Origin: Salipaludibacillus sp. CUR1
GTDB lineage: Bacteria > Bacillota > Bacilli > Bacillales > Salisediminibacteriaceae
Length of the DNA stretch: 64,000 nucleotides
Direction of reading: 5' to 3'
Assembly (NCBI RefSeq): GCF_021028955.1
Contig: NZ_JAIWPE010000020.1
Location: 62,001-126,000, forward strand
A program made the position numbers and the translations under genes. This document shows, in pieces, positions 45,283 through 54,502 of the stretch (positions within the stretch are counted from its first letter, which is position 1; each line of letters opens with the position of its first letter). The notes beneath the pieces are model-generated. The model worked only from the letters and a program-made list of their open reading frames with translations, did not search any database and was not told the origin of the DNA.

Positions 45283-48200
45283 TCATTCCAAAACCAGTAC
45301 TTTTGCTCCGGAGTCCAGGAATCTCTTACTCTCATGTTCGTTAAATATAATATTAAAAGTTTCATCTACAGACAGTAAATTGAATACATCCTTCTTATAA
45401 GCTGACTTGTCATGATTTATATTTTTACTGGAGGCCCAGCTGCCTTTGCAGCTTTCATTCACTTCAATAACTTCCGGATCAGAGTAAAGGGCAGCTAAAG
45501 AAATATCCAGTAAATGGTGAGTCTCATAATCAGAATAAGCATCCATAACCGCAATATAAGGAGAGTCTACAGCTTCGTTAATGTTTGCATACAGATCTTT
45601 ATATTCTCTCTCATTAAACACCATGACTTCTTTGTCAAAGTCCTCTTCAATCAGGTAATCTAATACTTCCTCACTGCTGGTAATTAAGTGAAGTTCCTTA
45701 GATGACAATGTCTGCTTGGCAAAGTTTTTCAGGATAAGATCCGCTTCTTCGATATTTTGGACACGGCTTATGACAGAGACAGGCTGCTTCTCTTTAACAT
45801 AGGGCAAATTTAAAGTGGCAGTAAGAGATTCCAGCCGGTGTGCATAAGTGTGTTCACTTAACACCCTTCTAATTCCTTCAGATGTAACTTTTCGGTAATA
45901 GTCCCCGTCATGAAAAATTTTCTCTATAAATTCCGCGATGTCTTCCTCAGACTCCGAAACTGATACTAAGTCTCCAAACGTTTCTTCAACTCCAACTGAA
46001 TACGTGCTGATAATCGGCGTGCCGGATGCCAGGCCTTCGTACACCCTTCTCGCAAACATCGTAGGAGAATCTTTAACCGTACTGACATTAATCATTGCTT
46101 TATAGCCTTTATAAGCTTTATCAATTTCGTAATATTTCAGGCTTCCTTTAATATAAGGTTCTAAATATTCCGGGAAGCGGTTATTCGGCAGAAGACCCTG
46201 TTTTATCTTTTCATAGTTCCGGTCGTAAATAGACAAACCGTACGGCATGGCCTGGTCGAAAATTCTTAACATATCTTCAGACCGCTTTTCGTGTTTTTTA
46301 TAATAGGAGCCTGCAAAGCTTATGCCGTCTTTTCTTTCCCCGATTGACAGCGGGTTGTGAATTTTAGGCTGGGCGGCGAACTGCAGAACATCGACCCGAT
46401 CATGTCCGCATGCTCTTTTGTAATCTTCCACAACATTAATATCTGTCGTAAAAACATAATCAAATAGTTTTGCTGTATTGATAAAATGCTCGAAATGCAC
46501 AGGATCTTCCTTATTCCAGAAAACGGTTGGAATATTGTTTTCCCTGCACCAGGCGATTAAACGGCTTAGGTCCTTTACTGACTCCTCATCTGCATACTGG
46601 ACCTTTTTTGCCCATTGGCCATTATTTCCCCGCCAGGCTGATTCCACCATTAATAGATCAGGCTGTTCTTCAGTTAAAATTTCTCTCCAGTTATCCGGGC
46701 CAAAGGAAATAAGGTTGCATTCAGCGCCGTAACAAGCTGACGTAAATTCGTCAAAAATAGCGGCCATTTTTAAGGATCGCAAAGGTTTTACTCCATTTAA
46801 ACGGAACATACCTGGTTCTTTTGAACTGAGCCATTCCATGTCTCCTCCGGTCTGCCGGACCGGATAAGAATTTATGAAAAAATCCTTAACTTCCGCATGA
46901 ACTGTGCCGATAATAAGAAGGGATATCCTGCACCTTGTTACATGATCTTTAAATTTTAAAACATTCATTTCATTTGTTTTCAGCTGATGAACCTGAACCT
47001 TTTCATGTTCTGAGTAGCTAATGATAATGGGGGTGACCATCCCGCTGCCGCTTTCTTCCGCTTCAATAAATACTTCATAGTAGCTGTCGGATGAGACAGG
47101 GAAAATCGATTCATCAGGCACCTTGCTGAAGCTGTTATTGGTCACGTTATAAGAAATATAATTCTTTTCCGTCTCTTTCTGGTCAGCTCCGATCAGAAGC
47201 TTGCCGTCTTCACTTATTGTATTGAGGTTATTTGGTTTAGGATTAAACCATTTATTTTCATCCATCTCGACAATTGTTAAATGCTCTGATTTTTTCTTAA
47301 TTTCTGTTATACCGACCTGCAAACCGGAAGCTTCTCCTTCACCTCTCACTCTCAGGAACGGCCTGATAGCTGTAACCTCATCTTTGAACGTGACTAAATG
47401 AGTATCATTCATCGGAATAGACTTCATGTCAATAGTCTCTCCCTGCTCGGAGAAGCCGGCTATAACAAGGTCAATTACCAGTTCTCCTGCCGCTTTGGCA
47501 GAAAAACCAAAATGGTAGTAGCTTGATGGGCAGTGGGTCAAAGGCAAATGTTCCGTTTCCAACGGAACGTTTACTTCCTTGTCTTCAAACAAAGAAAGAT
47601 AAGAAAAACGGTTACCTTCTAAACCGGATGTTAAATTATCTTCGTTTAACTCGAGGGCATCCTGATCCAAATCAGCAATAAACAGACTGTTTTCCGTCAG
47701 GCTCATCGTATGGTCAAAATCTCTTAGTTGAATACCCGACACCTGGCTGCTCTGATGACCCGGAGATGAATTGCCGGGTAGAAAAAATGAATTTGCAGGT
47801 CTCTTTTTGACTGAAGCAGCCTTTGAAAATCCCTCAAATGACGTGTCGTTAATCTGTATATCATTTAATTTCACTAAGCCTGAGCCTTTAACTCTTAATG
47901 CCAGCCGGAAATGTTCGATACCCTCCGTCTGAAAATTTGCTGCTGCCCGTTCATTGATGGTTTTAATTTGGAGCATTTCAGTTTTTTTATGGTTTTTATA
48001 GCCAATTAAAAAAAGCGTCAATTCTATGCTTTCATCGACTTTCCCATTTATAAGCACTTCCATGTTATTGGAAGCAATATTTATATCAGCAGCTGGCATT
48101 TGGCCGAAATCAACATTAGGTTCCATATATGAAAAATAGACATGGCCGCCGTCAGGGATGGAAAAGGTGACTCCGTTTGTGCCGGCAGAAAAAAACAAAT

Positions 48201-48345
48201 CTGTTTTCTGGTTGTAAAACCACGGAGCTTCTCCCATTTTATAAATAATCTCACGGGAATCAGGGCTTTTTTTTATGTCGGAAAGGAGTTCCTGCTTTCT
48301 TTTCATAACTTTATTTAATTGACTCTCCAGTACTTCAAAATCCAA
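45283..48345 (-). CDS. Large glycosyltransferase with unassigned N-terminal half
   Basis: 1020 residues from a TTG at 48345 placed behind AAAGGGG; a longer frame from ATG 48381 would overlap the preceding gene by 34 nt. Residues 1 to about 520 form two or three beta-rich repeats of similar outline (for example HVYFSYMEPNVDFG, YYHFGFSAKAAGELVIDL, YYEVFIEAEESGSGM). From about 530 a CgeB/DUF3880-type glycosyltransferase region follows (ISFAGSYYKKHEKRSEDML; RVYEGLASGTPIISTYSVGVEETFG, the nucleotide-sugar-binding part), then a short GT2-like tail (AVMDAYSDYETHHLLDISLAAL). The fusion suggests polymer-binding plus sugar transfer in the surface-glycan pathway. Donor sugar unknown. Confidence 0.75.
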   Translation of the reverse strand: MDFEVLESQLNKVMKRKQELLSDIKKSPDSREIIYKMGEAPWFYNQKTDLFFSAGTNGVTFSIPDGGHVYFSYMEPNVDFGQMPAADINIASNNMEVLINGKVDESIELTLFLIGYKNHKKTEMLQIKTINERAAANFQTEGIEHFRLALRVKGSGLVKLNDIQINDTSFEGFSKAASVKKRPANSFFLPGNSSPGHQSSQVSGIQLRDFDHTMSLTENSLFIADLDQDALELNEDNLTSGLEGNRFSYLSLFEDKEVNVPLETEHLPLTHCPSSYYHFGFSAKAAGELVIDLVIAGFSEQGETIDMKSIPMNDTHLVTFKDEVTAIRPFLRVRGEGEASGLQVGITEIKKKSEHLTIVEMDENKWFNPKPNNLNTISEDGKLLIGADQKETEKNYISYNVTNNSFSKVPDESIFPVSSDSYYEVFIEAEESGSGMVTPIIISYSEHEKVQVHQLKTNEMNVLKFKDHVTRCRISLLIIGTVHAEVKDFFINSYPVRQTGGDMEWLSSKEPGMFRLNGVKPLRSLKMAAIFDEFTSACYGAECNLISFGPDNWREILTEEQPDLLMVESAWRGNNGQWAKKVQYADEESVKDLSRLIAWCRENNIPTVFWNKEDPVHFEHFINTAKLFDYVFTTDINVVEDYKRACGHDRVDVLQFAAQPKIHNPLSIGERKDGISFAGSYYKKHEKRSEDMLRIFDQAMPYGLSIYDRNYEKIKQGLLPNNRFPEYLEPYIKGSLKYYEIDKAYKGYKAMINVSTVKDSPTMFARRVYEGLASGTPIISTYSVGVEETFGDLVSVSESEEDIAEFIEKIFHDGDYYRKVTSEGIRRVLSEHTYAHRLESLTATLNLPYVKEKQPVSVISRVQNIEEADLILKNFAKQTLSSKELHLITSSEEVLDYLIEEDFDKEVMVFNEREYKDLYANINEAVDSPYIAVMDAYSDYETHHLLDISLAALYSDPEVIEVNESCKGSWASSKNINHDKSAYKKDVFNLLSVDETFNIIFNEHESKRFLDSGAKVLVLE

Positions 48346-48347
48346 TT

Positions 48348-50192
48348 TTAATCCCCTTTCTTTAAAAGTTTTTTTCTCCATCCCCAGTAGGCGATTGTTA
48401 AACGGTTCATCCTCGACTTCTTTAAGTTCTCATATCTTGTTTGAATGATTTGGGACTTGTTAATTGTTTCCTTGAGTTCTTTCAAAAGTGTTTCTTTTTC
48501 TCCAAGCTCGGTATACAGCTCCTCCTTCAGCTTCTGAATTTCTTTCGCCTGTCTGTTAGACACACTATGGTAATCATTCTTCAGGTCTAAGTTTTTCTGA
48601 ATCAGAGCATCCCGTTCCTTAGCGAGCCTTACTGCTTCCTCTGACTCTTCAGCAGTTTGAGCCGGATATCTGGTTTCTCCCTGTGCAGAAGCCATTTCTT
48701 CTTTAAATTCTGTCAGGAGATTCTCATAATCTTCCAGCTGGCCGGCAAATTCTTCTTTTACCCGGATGTTCTCTTCCCTTGCTTCTTCAATCATTTGAGA
48801 CTGGGCGTAATTAATGTCCTGAAGAGAGGAATGTTCCTCTTCCAGTTCATCGACTGTTTGACGAAGCGTGCTGTTTTCTTCCATCACTCTTTCTTCTTTA
48901 TCACGGAGCTCTGAATTCGCAGCCAGTACTTGATTCAGTTCAGAAGAGAGGATATCTTTTGCCGATGTCACTTGTTCCAATTCTTTTTCCGTTTCTTTGT
49001 TAGACTCTCTTAAGTCATCAAGACGTGAGAAAAGCTCGTTTTTTTCCTCAGTCACATTGCGAAGCATCGCCTGAGTGTCTTTATTCGTCCGGCTCAGTTC
49101 TTCCAGCTGGGTTAACAGTTTCTTCTCGTTTTCTGAACTCTCAGCCATAAACTTTGTGAAAGCTTCCCGCTGGTCAATCAGTTCAATGACAAGATCCCCG
49201 TGATGGCTGTCCTGTTGAACAAATTGCTCATTATGTTTTTCAGCCAGATCCTCCTGTTTCCGAATCAGTTCTTTAATCACCGTTACCAGCTGGTCAGGCG
49301 CCGAATCGTTCTGCTGAAGGTTATATAAGTCTTTCAACAAACCGAGTATATCGTCGTTATCATTCTTATGGCACTCAGCTTCCAAGGCCTTCTCAAGTTC
49401 TTTAATCCTGGAATGCAATTCAGCCGTTTTCTCTTTTTCTTCGGCTAATTGTTCACTCACTCTGATGAACTCTTCTTCAGCCTTCTGGTTCTTTTCTTTT
49501 ATAGATTCAGCCTGTGACTTTAAACGGTCAATCCTGTCCAGAAGTTCTCTTTCAATCGTATAGAACGCTTCCTCCGATTTTTTAATTAAGTCGCTGGAGA
49601 GCGTGTCAGGCACTGAACTGACAGTTGATTTTCTGGTCCCAGTAAATCCGATCCACTTGCCAAAAAATTCGACCTGATCGATCGCCACATAAGGCGAGAT
49701 TTCGTCTGCTATTTCCCTTAAATAAAGCGTCCGCTTATGATCGGGAAAGTCGTTAATTCCGAAAGGCACGGTAATGATCAGGCGCCCGTTATCCTTTAAT
49801 AACGAATAGGCTTTTTGAAGGATCGCTTCGGAACTGACAAAGTGCTCAAGCACTTCAGTAATGGCAACCGTGTCGTACAGGTTACTTTTGAAATCCATAG
49901 TCAGAAAGTCCGCTTCGATAAATTCAACATTTTCCCGGGTGGACGCCGTTTCAGCCTCCAACGCTTTCGCAGCATAAGCAATACTTTCTGCGGAAATATC
50001 CACCCCGGTGGCCCGTTTGCCTTCGCGCCCCAGCAGGATCGTAAGCAGCCCCTGGCTGCATCCTGCGTCTAAAATCGTTTGGCCGGCTGCATTCCGGGCA
50101 ATCCAGTGGATTCTGTTTTTCGTTTTTTCAGCCATCCGCTGGCCTAACTTTCCGTAGTAAGCCTCGGATACCCGATCCTGAAATTGTTCCAC
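48348..50192 (-). CDS. SAM-dependent methyltransferase fused to a long coiled coil
   Basis: 614 residues, GTG start with AGGAGG upstream. Residues 1-190 are a class I methyltransferase: ILDAGCSQGLLTILLGR (SAM loop), GVDIS, DTVAITEVLEHF and GRLIITVPFG. From about 205 to 600 the chain is almost entirely heptad-like coiled coil (long Glu/Lys/Leu runs). The layout recalls the polymer-capping WbdD-type proteins of O-antigen systems, where a methyltransferase and a coiled-coil molecular ruler set chain length. No kinase domain is seen, so this is only an analogy. Next to two GT4 enzymes and TagGH. Confidence 0.82.
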   Translation of the reverse strand: MEQFQDRVSEAYYGKLGQRMAEKTKNRIHWIARNAAGQTILDAGCSQGLLTILLGREGKRATGVDISAESIAYAAKALEAETASTRENVEFIEADFLTMDFKSNLYDTVAITEVLEHFVSSEAILQKAYSLLKDNGRLIITVPFGINDFPDHKRTLYLREIADEISPYVAIDQVEFFGKWIGFTGTRKSTVSSVPDTLSSDLIKKSEEAFYTIERELLDRIDRLKSQAESIKEKNQKAEEEFIRVSEQLAEEKEKTAELHSRIKELEKALEAECHKNDNDDILGLLKDLYNLQQNDSAPDQLVTVIKELIRKQEDLAEKHNEQFVQQDSHHGDLVIELIDQREAFTKFMAESSENEKKLLTQLEELSRTNKDTQAMLRNVTEEKNELFSRLDDLRESNKETEKELEQVTSAKDILSSELNQVLAANSELRDKEERVMEENSTLRQTVDELEEEHSSLQDINYAQSQMIEEAREENIRVKEEFAGQLEDYENLLTEFKEEMASAQGETRYPAQTAEESEEAVRLAKERDALIQKNLDLKNDYHSVSNRQAKEIQKLKEELYTELGEKETLLKELKETINKSQIIQTRYENLKKSRMNRLTIAYWGWRKKLLKKGD

Positions 50193-50204
50193 GCTGATTT
50201 CCTC

Positions 50205-51527
50205 CTAGTCCGTCTTCATTGATGCGGGCGAATTATCCGACATCACTTCTAAATCATTGTAAATTTCCAGCAGCTTGTTCTTTTCCAGGTTCCAGTTATA
50301 GCGGTGTTTGGCAGTGCTGCACCGGGCACTCATCTGCTCGACCTGGTCAGGGCTGCCCAGCAAATCATTCACTTTTTCAGCAATGTCATTCGGGTCATGC
50401 GAATCCACACAGACCCCTGTCCCTTCCTCCTCCACTACTTTCCTAATTTCAGGAAAACCGCAAGCGACGACTGGGACGCCTGCCATCATATATTCAAACA
50501 GTTTATTTGATGACGCTGAATAGTGGTTAAAACAGACATTATTCAGAACTTGAAACCCTATATAGCCGTTCTTCGTATATGAAGGAAGGTTTTCGAGCGG
50601 GACTTTAGGAAGGAATTTAATCCGGCCTTCAAGCCCCATGTCTTTGACCATCTTTTGAAGGTCAGTCTTTATCCGGCCATCGCCAATAAAGACAAGCGTT
50701 CCTTCTTTAATCATCGGCATGGCCTTCACAAGCTTATCGAGCCCGCGTCCTGTCTGTATGCCGCCCTGATACAGCAATATTCTTTCTGATTCAGGAAGGC
50801 CAAGTTCTTTATGAAGAGGATAAAGCGTGACCTCGTTTTCCTGCATAAACGGGTAATTATGGAGAACTTCGGGATAAAAACCGTACACATCCTCGTTATA
50901 TTTGGCTCTCGTATGGTTTTCTACGATCATCACATCAGTAAATGTAAGCCACAGTTTTTCCAGGCGGGCATACATTTTACTTTCATAACCCGTGCGGCTT
51001 GTCTGGACTTCATGAGAGTCATAGATAAGCGGCTTTCTTTTAATTCTGAGCTTTGAACACAAAATGCCCTGCGGCAGCGTGTTTAAATCATTTGAATGAT
51101 AGAGGTCATATGATCCGCGCAGTCCTTTTGAGACCATTCTCATGAATATATTGAATCTGATCCAGACGGTTCGCACTTTCGTTTGCGCAGCTAAAAATAA
51201 CGTAAGTACAATTAACCCGGTTAGAAGGGGAAACGTATAAAAAGATAGAAATAACAGCGTCAATGGAATAACGGCGGCTGGTTTATACTTTTTAAAAAGA
51301 CGGAGCGTTCTTTGAAGTAACTGCAGCAAGGCCGGATACCTTCTAACCCTGTGCACGTGAAAATTCTCATTCACTTTTTCAAACTTTGCGAGACCAGGCT
51401 CGCCCGGATCATGGATAGCCATTAAATCCACACGGTAGCCGGACTCTGAAAGAGCCGTGCATTCTCTCATGACTCTCGCATCATTTGTAAAATGGTTCCA
51501 GACAAACATACATACTTTTTTACTCAT
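50205..51527 (-). CDS. Glycosyltransferase, GT4-type (GT-B fold)
   Basis: 440 residues. The N-terminal acceptor half has a hydrophobic hairpin (about 85-125) that would attach it to the membrane. The donor half has ILLYQGGIQTGRGLDKLVKAMP, IGDGRIKTDLQKMV and the E-x7-E-like region NKLFEYMMAGVPVVACGFPEIRKVVEEEGTG. It is expected to add a sugar to a lipid-linked glycan at the inner membrane face. It lies 17 nt after the next GT4 gene and 12 nt before the methyltransferase gene. Donor unknown. Confidence 0.88.
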   Translation of the reverse strand: MSKKVCMFVWNHFTNDARVMRECTALSESGYRVDLMAIHDPGEPGLAKFEKVNENFHVHRVRRYPALLQLLQRTLRLFKKYKPAAVIPLTLLFLSFYTFPLLTGLIVLTLFLAAQTKVRTVWIRFNIFMRMVSKGLRGSYDLYHSNDLNTLPQGILCSKLRIKRKPLIYDSHEVQTSRTGYESKMYARLEKLWLTFTDVMIVENHTRAKYNEDVYGFYPEVLHNYPFMQENEVTLYPLHKELGLPESERILLYQGGIQTGRGLDKLVKAMPMIKEGTLVFIGDGRIKTDLQKMVKDMGLEGRIKFLPKVPLENLPSYTKNGYIGFQVLNNVCFNHYSASSNKLFEYMMAGVPVVACGFPEIRKVVEEEGTGVCVDSHDPNDIAEKVNDLLGSPDQVEQMSARCSTAKHRYNWNLEKNKLLEIYNDLEVMSDNSPASMKTD

Positions 51528-51544
51528 TTCTTATCAACCTTATT

Positions 51545-52786
51545 TCATTCCTGGATTTCTAAATCGGCCTGACGGTTCGTCGTCTGTTTATTACCAACGA
51601 GCCATGTGAGCCTGTCAATGTTTTTCTCCCACAGAAAATTGTCCTTTACAAAGGCTTTTCCATTGTCTGAGGCTTGCCTGCTGTAGGAAGGGTTGTTTTT
51701 CAAATATAAAATATAATTAATCATTTCAGAGACATTACGCTCTTCAGAGACAAACCCTACCTTCGCCTTTTCAATCGTTTGTTTCGAGAAGCCTGATACA
51801 GAAGCGATCACCGGCACCCCGCAAGTCATGTAATCAATAACCTTGCCCGGCAGCACTGTCTTAAAGACATCACTGTTATTTAGAGTCACAATTCCTGCAT
51901 GGTGTTCTGCCATGATTTTTAAACATTCTTTTCTGGAGAGGGGGTTATATATGGAAATATTTGTAAAATTCTTCACATAACACTCTTCGGCGAATTTTTT
52001 CCTGTTCACCCCGTAACCAATCACACTTAGCTGAATGTCTTGTTTTTCCAATTCTCCTGCAAGGTTAATAAGCATATCGACGTCTTGAGCCATTCCTATA
52101 TTCCCTGCATAGATAACTTTAAACTTTTTACCTTTCTCTCTTGATTCAGCGGCCAATTCATCATTGTTAGCAGCATTCGGCACGAAAGTAATTTTGCCGT
52201 CCTTAATTTGAGCGGCTTTTTTTATATAACTGATAAATCCTTCGCTGTTCACTATAATCTGGTCCGCCCCTTTATATAGCCTTTTTTCCAGCCATCTGAA
52301 AATAGAGATTATAAATGAATAATTAAAGACTTTAACTCCTTTTAATGATTCGGGCCATAAGTCTCTTACGTCTAATATCAGCCTGCTTCGGAACCGGTAC
52401 TTAGCGACCAGGCCGACAAGCGCCGTAAAGATCGGCGGGGAAGTGACCAACACCGCCTCATACTTATGCTTATCCTTTAAAATAAACATCAGCATTTTAA
52501 AGGCAATTTTTAAATAGTAAACGAGTCGGTTAACGATGTTTCGAGAGTAGGTTTTGTTTGCCACCTTTACACGGTTAATTTTCGTGTCAGCATTCAAACC
52601 TTCGTCATCCCAGAATTGCTCGTCCCCATAAATCTCCTTATCAGGGTAGGTAGGTTCGGTCGTAAGGACGTAAACGTCATGCCCTTTTCTCTGGAGCTGG
52701 GTATATATATTTTTAATTCTGTTCCCGGCACTTCCAACTTCAGGATAGAAGTTTTGGGAAATAATCAGGATTTTATTAGTTGACAT
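51545..52786 (-). CDS. Glycosyltransferase, GT4-type (WbuB-like)
   Basis: 413 residues, first gene of the polysaccharide operon. Acceptor domain begins ILIISQNFYPEVGSAGNRI, with ILDVRDLWPESLKGV, a common text in WbuB/FucNAc-transferase-type enzymes; the donor domain has KVIYAGNIGMAQDVDMLINLA and GKVIDYMTCGVPVIASVSGFSKQTI. WbuB-like enzymes transfer N-acetyl-6-deoxyhexoses, but the donor cannot be fixed here. GGAGAG precedes the ATG. A long gene-free stretch lies upstream. Confidence 0.88.
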   Translation of the reverse strand: MSTNKILIISQNFYPEVGSAGNRIKNIYTQLQRKGHDVYVLTTEPTYPDKEIYGDEQFWDDEGLNADTKINRVKVANKTYSRNIVNRLVYYLKIAFKMLMFILKDKHKYEAVLVTSPPIFTALVGLVAKYRFRSRLILDVRDLWPESLKGVKVFNYSFIISIFRWLEKRLYKGADQIIVNSEGFISYIKKAAQIKDGKITFVPNAANNDELAAESREKGKKFKVIYAGNIGMAQDVDMLINLAGELEKQDIQLSVIGYGVNRKKFAEECYVKNFTNISIYNPLSRKECLKIMAEHHAGIVTLNNSDVFKTVLPGKVIDYMTCGVPVIASVSGFSKQTIEKAKVGFVSEERNVSEMINYILYLKNNPSYSRQASDNGKAFVKDNFLWEKNIDRLTWLVGNKQTTNRQADLEIQE

Positions 52787-53842
52787 CTAATCTCTCCAAA
52801 CCGAATAATACGTACTATAACTCTAAGGAAACAGCTTCTGCCGGACAATCTGTCTACCACACCATAAAGCGTCCATTAATTTGAACGCTCCTCCATCGTA
52901 TTAAAATCATGCGTTTTAACAGTGTTCATTCACCTTAACCGTTCGTTTTTTTGAATGTGGTTCATGTTAACACATTTAACAGACAACTGACAGAGATGGC
53001 AGAACAGCATAATTAGTAAAATATCCTAATTAGATAAACCTACTACAAGACGACTTAGTCTCTTAGTCCTTTAACTCTACAAACCAGCTTATAGTCTTCA
53101 TCCTTACAGATGAAACATTTGTATATATCTGGGTAAATTGCGCCAATGGTGACTTATTCATTTCTCTTGTAGGCTTTCTGTCGGATTTCTGTGTATGAAA
53201 GTCCTTAAAAATAATTCCTGTCTACTGTTATGGGATACTCTAACATGAGAGGTAGGGATTAAACAAAGTGGGAAAATTTACAGGGGGGATCCGGTCTAAT
53301 GCCAGGCGAGGAAAGGGATGGGACAACTTTCCTAATATATATTAAAACATTCAGAATATTATTTACATATTTTTTTAGCATGTGTCACATTTTCTTAATG
53401 TTATAAATAATAGGAAGTTTTAAGTATAAACAAAAGATATGATTATCCAATCAGTTAGATTGCTATGGAGGAGCAGAGGGCCTCATAAAACATAACCCTC
53501 AGATGGAAAGTTTTAACAACGCGCTTATAAACGGGAATAAATAACCATCCCAGTGAAAGCCTAAAAAAAGAGACAAATATGTTTCTAAACAGGCTTAAAT
53601 AAGGAGTTTATTCTTCTTAACTCCAGCAGCTTATATCCTTTCTGCGTTTAATTACGTGCAGTTGTTTCAACTTTTATCCATAATATAAGGCCCTTTACTC
53701 TATTGTACAGAACCGAAATTATTACTACGGTTAAAATAGTCAGCTATGCAATTTTGTGACACGTTTCTTTTGCAGATCACCCTTTTTCCATTGGTCAGTG
53801 TGAGGGTGTCTAAATGAACAAGTTAAACCGGAGGGCCGCCCC
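52787..53842. other. 1-kb gene-free region upstream of the polysaccharide operon
   Basis: No gene of ordinary length on either strand. On the minus strand two 17-codon frames are joined by a TAATG overlap (52929-52876 and 52876-52823). The second has GGAGGAG 11 nt ahead and starts MDALWCGRQIV. They could be leader peptides or debris. The remainder is AT-rich and probably holds promoters; no known riboswitch fold was recognised. Confidence 0.4.
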
Positions 53843-54019
53843 ATGCTTAAAATACTCTTTCATGATCTGTTAGCTGATTACTACCTGTATCTCTACAACC
53901 GCTCCGATGAAACTGATTATATTAAAAGAAGCCGCCTTATAAAGAAAGCGGCTTACCATCAGGAAAAACTACTGAATTTAAAAGTAAAAAAGCACGCAAA
54001 TAAATCAAAGAAAAAATAA
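53843..54019 (+). CDS. Small basic protein (58 aa)
   Basis: ATG preceded by GGAGGG at 7 nt and followed 35 nt after the stop by a strong terminator, so a genuine gene is likely. The product starts MLKILFHDLLADYYLYLYNRS (Tyr/Leu-rich helix), then a charged middle and a Lys-rich tail (KVKKHANKSKKK). It resembles small DNA- or RNA-binding or membrane-surface proteins of Bacillaceae, but no family is recognised. Confidence 0.6.
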   Translation: MLKILFHDLLADYYLYLYNRSDETDYIKRSRLIKKAAYHQEKLLNLKVKKHANKSKKK

Positions 54020-54053
54020 GCGCGGTCCGGGCACAGGCCGGATTCTAAGAAAA

Positions 54054-54082
54054 ACCGGGTAAAAGCCGCCCGGTCTTTTTTT
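54054..54082 (+). terminator. Terminator of the 58-aa gene
   Basis: ACCGGG pairs with CCCGGT around TAAAAGCCG, followed by seven T. Confidence 0.9.
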
Positions 54083-54225
54083 GGGTCAAAACTTATTAAT
54101 GCGGTATTCTATTCCCTCACTCTGAATACATCTCGCCCACACTTTCTTCACCTCTTTCAAAACCGCTGCCGAATTCCAGAGAACTATAATGCTACTCATC
54201 CTGAAGGTGAATTTCAGAACTGGAC

Positions 54226-54502
54226 TTGTTTCAGGAAAACCTCAGATACTATCTGATAAGAATTTACGCCATGTTTAAAATGGCTAACGGAATGGAATTA
54301 AATAAAGAGCAGAAAGCCGCGGATCTGGTTACATGGTATATAAATCAGTTTCTTGAGGCTGATAAAGTTGTATTGGTCTTCCCCTTATGTTGAAGAAGCT
54401 GAAAAAACGGCGAAGTTTCTAAGCGACAAGCTTTGTTCAGCCCTGTATCCCTGTTTCCGAAAGGCCACATTCAAATGGAGATTAAGGAGGCGTGTTTTAT
54501 GA
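54226..54502 (+). pseudogene. Frameshifted small gene, family unknown
   Basis: One frame reads DLFQENLRYYLIRIYAMFKM...NKEQKAADLVTWYINQFLEADKVV and then stops. Skipping one base near 54370 continues as YWSSPYVEEAEKTAKFLSDKL and runs to the pirin start. The protein-like character on both sides of the shift suggests a decayed or mis-sequenced gene of about 80-90 codons. Its start is unclear (no ATG with a ribosome site). I do not recognise the family. Confidence 0.3.

Noticed and set aside
52787-53842. Riboswitch in the long leader region
   Set aside because: No consensus of c-di-GMP, SAM, T-box or similar elements could be recognised by eye on either strand.
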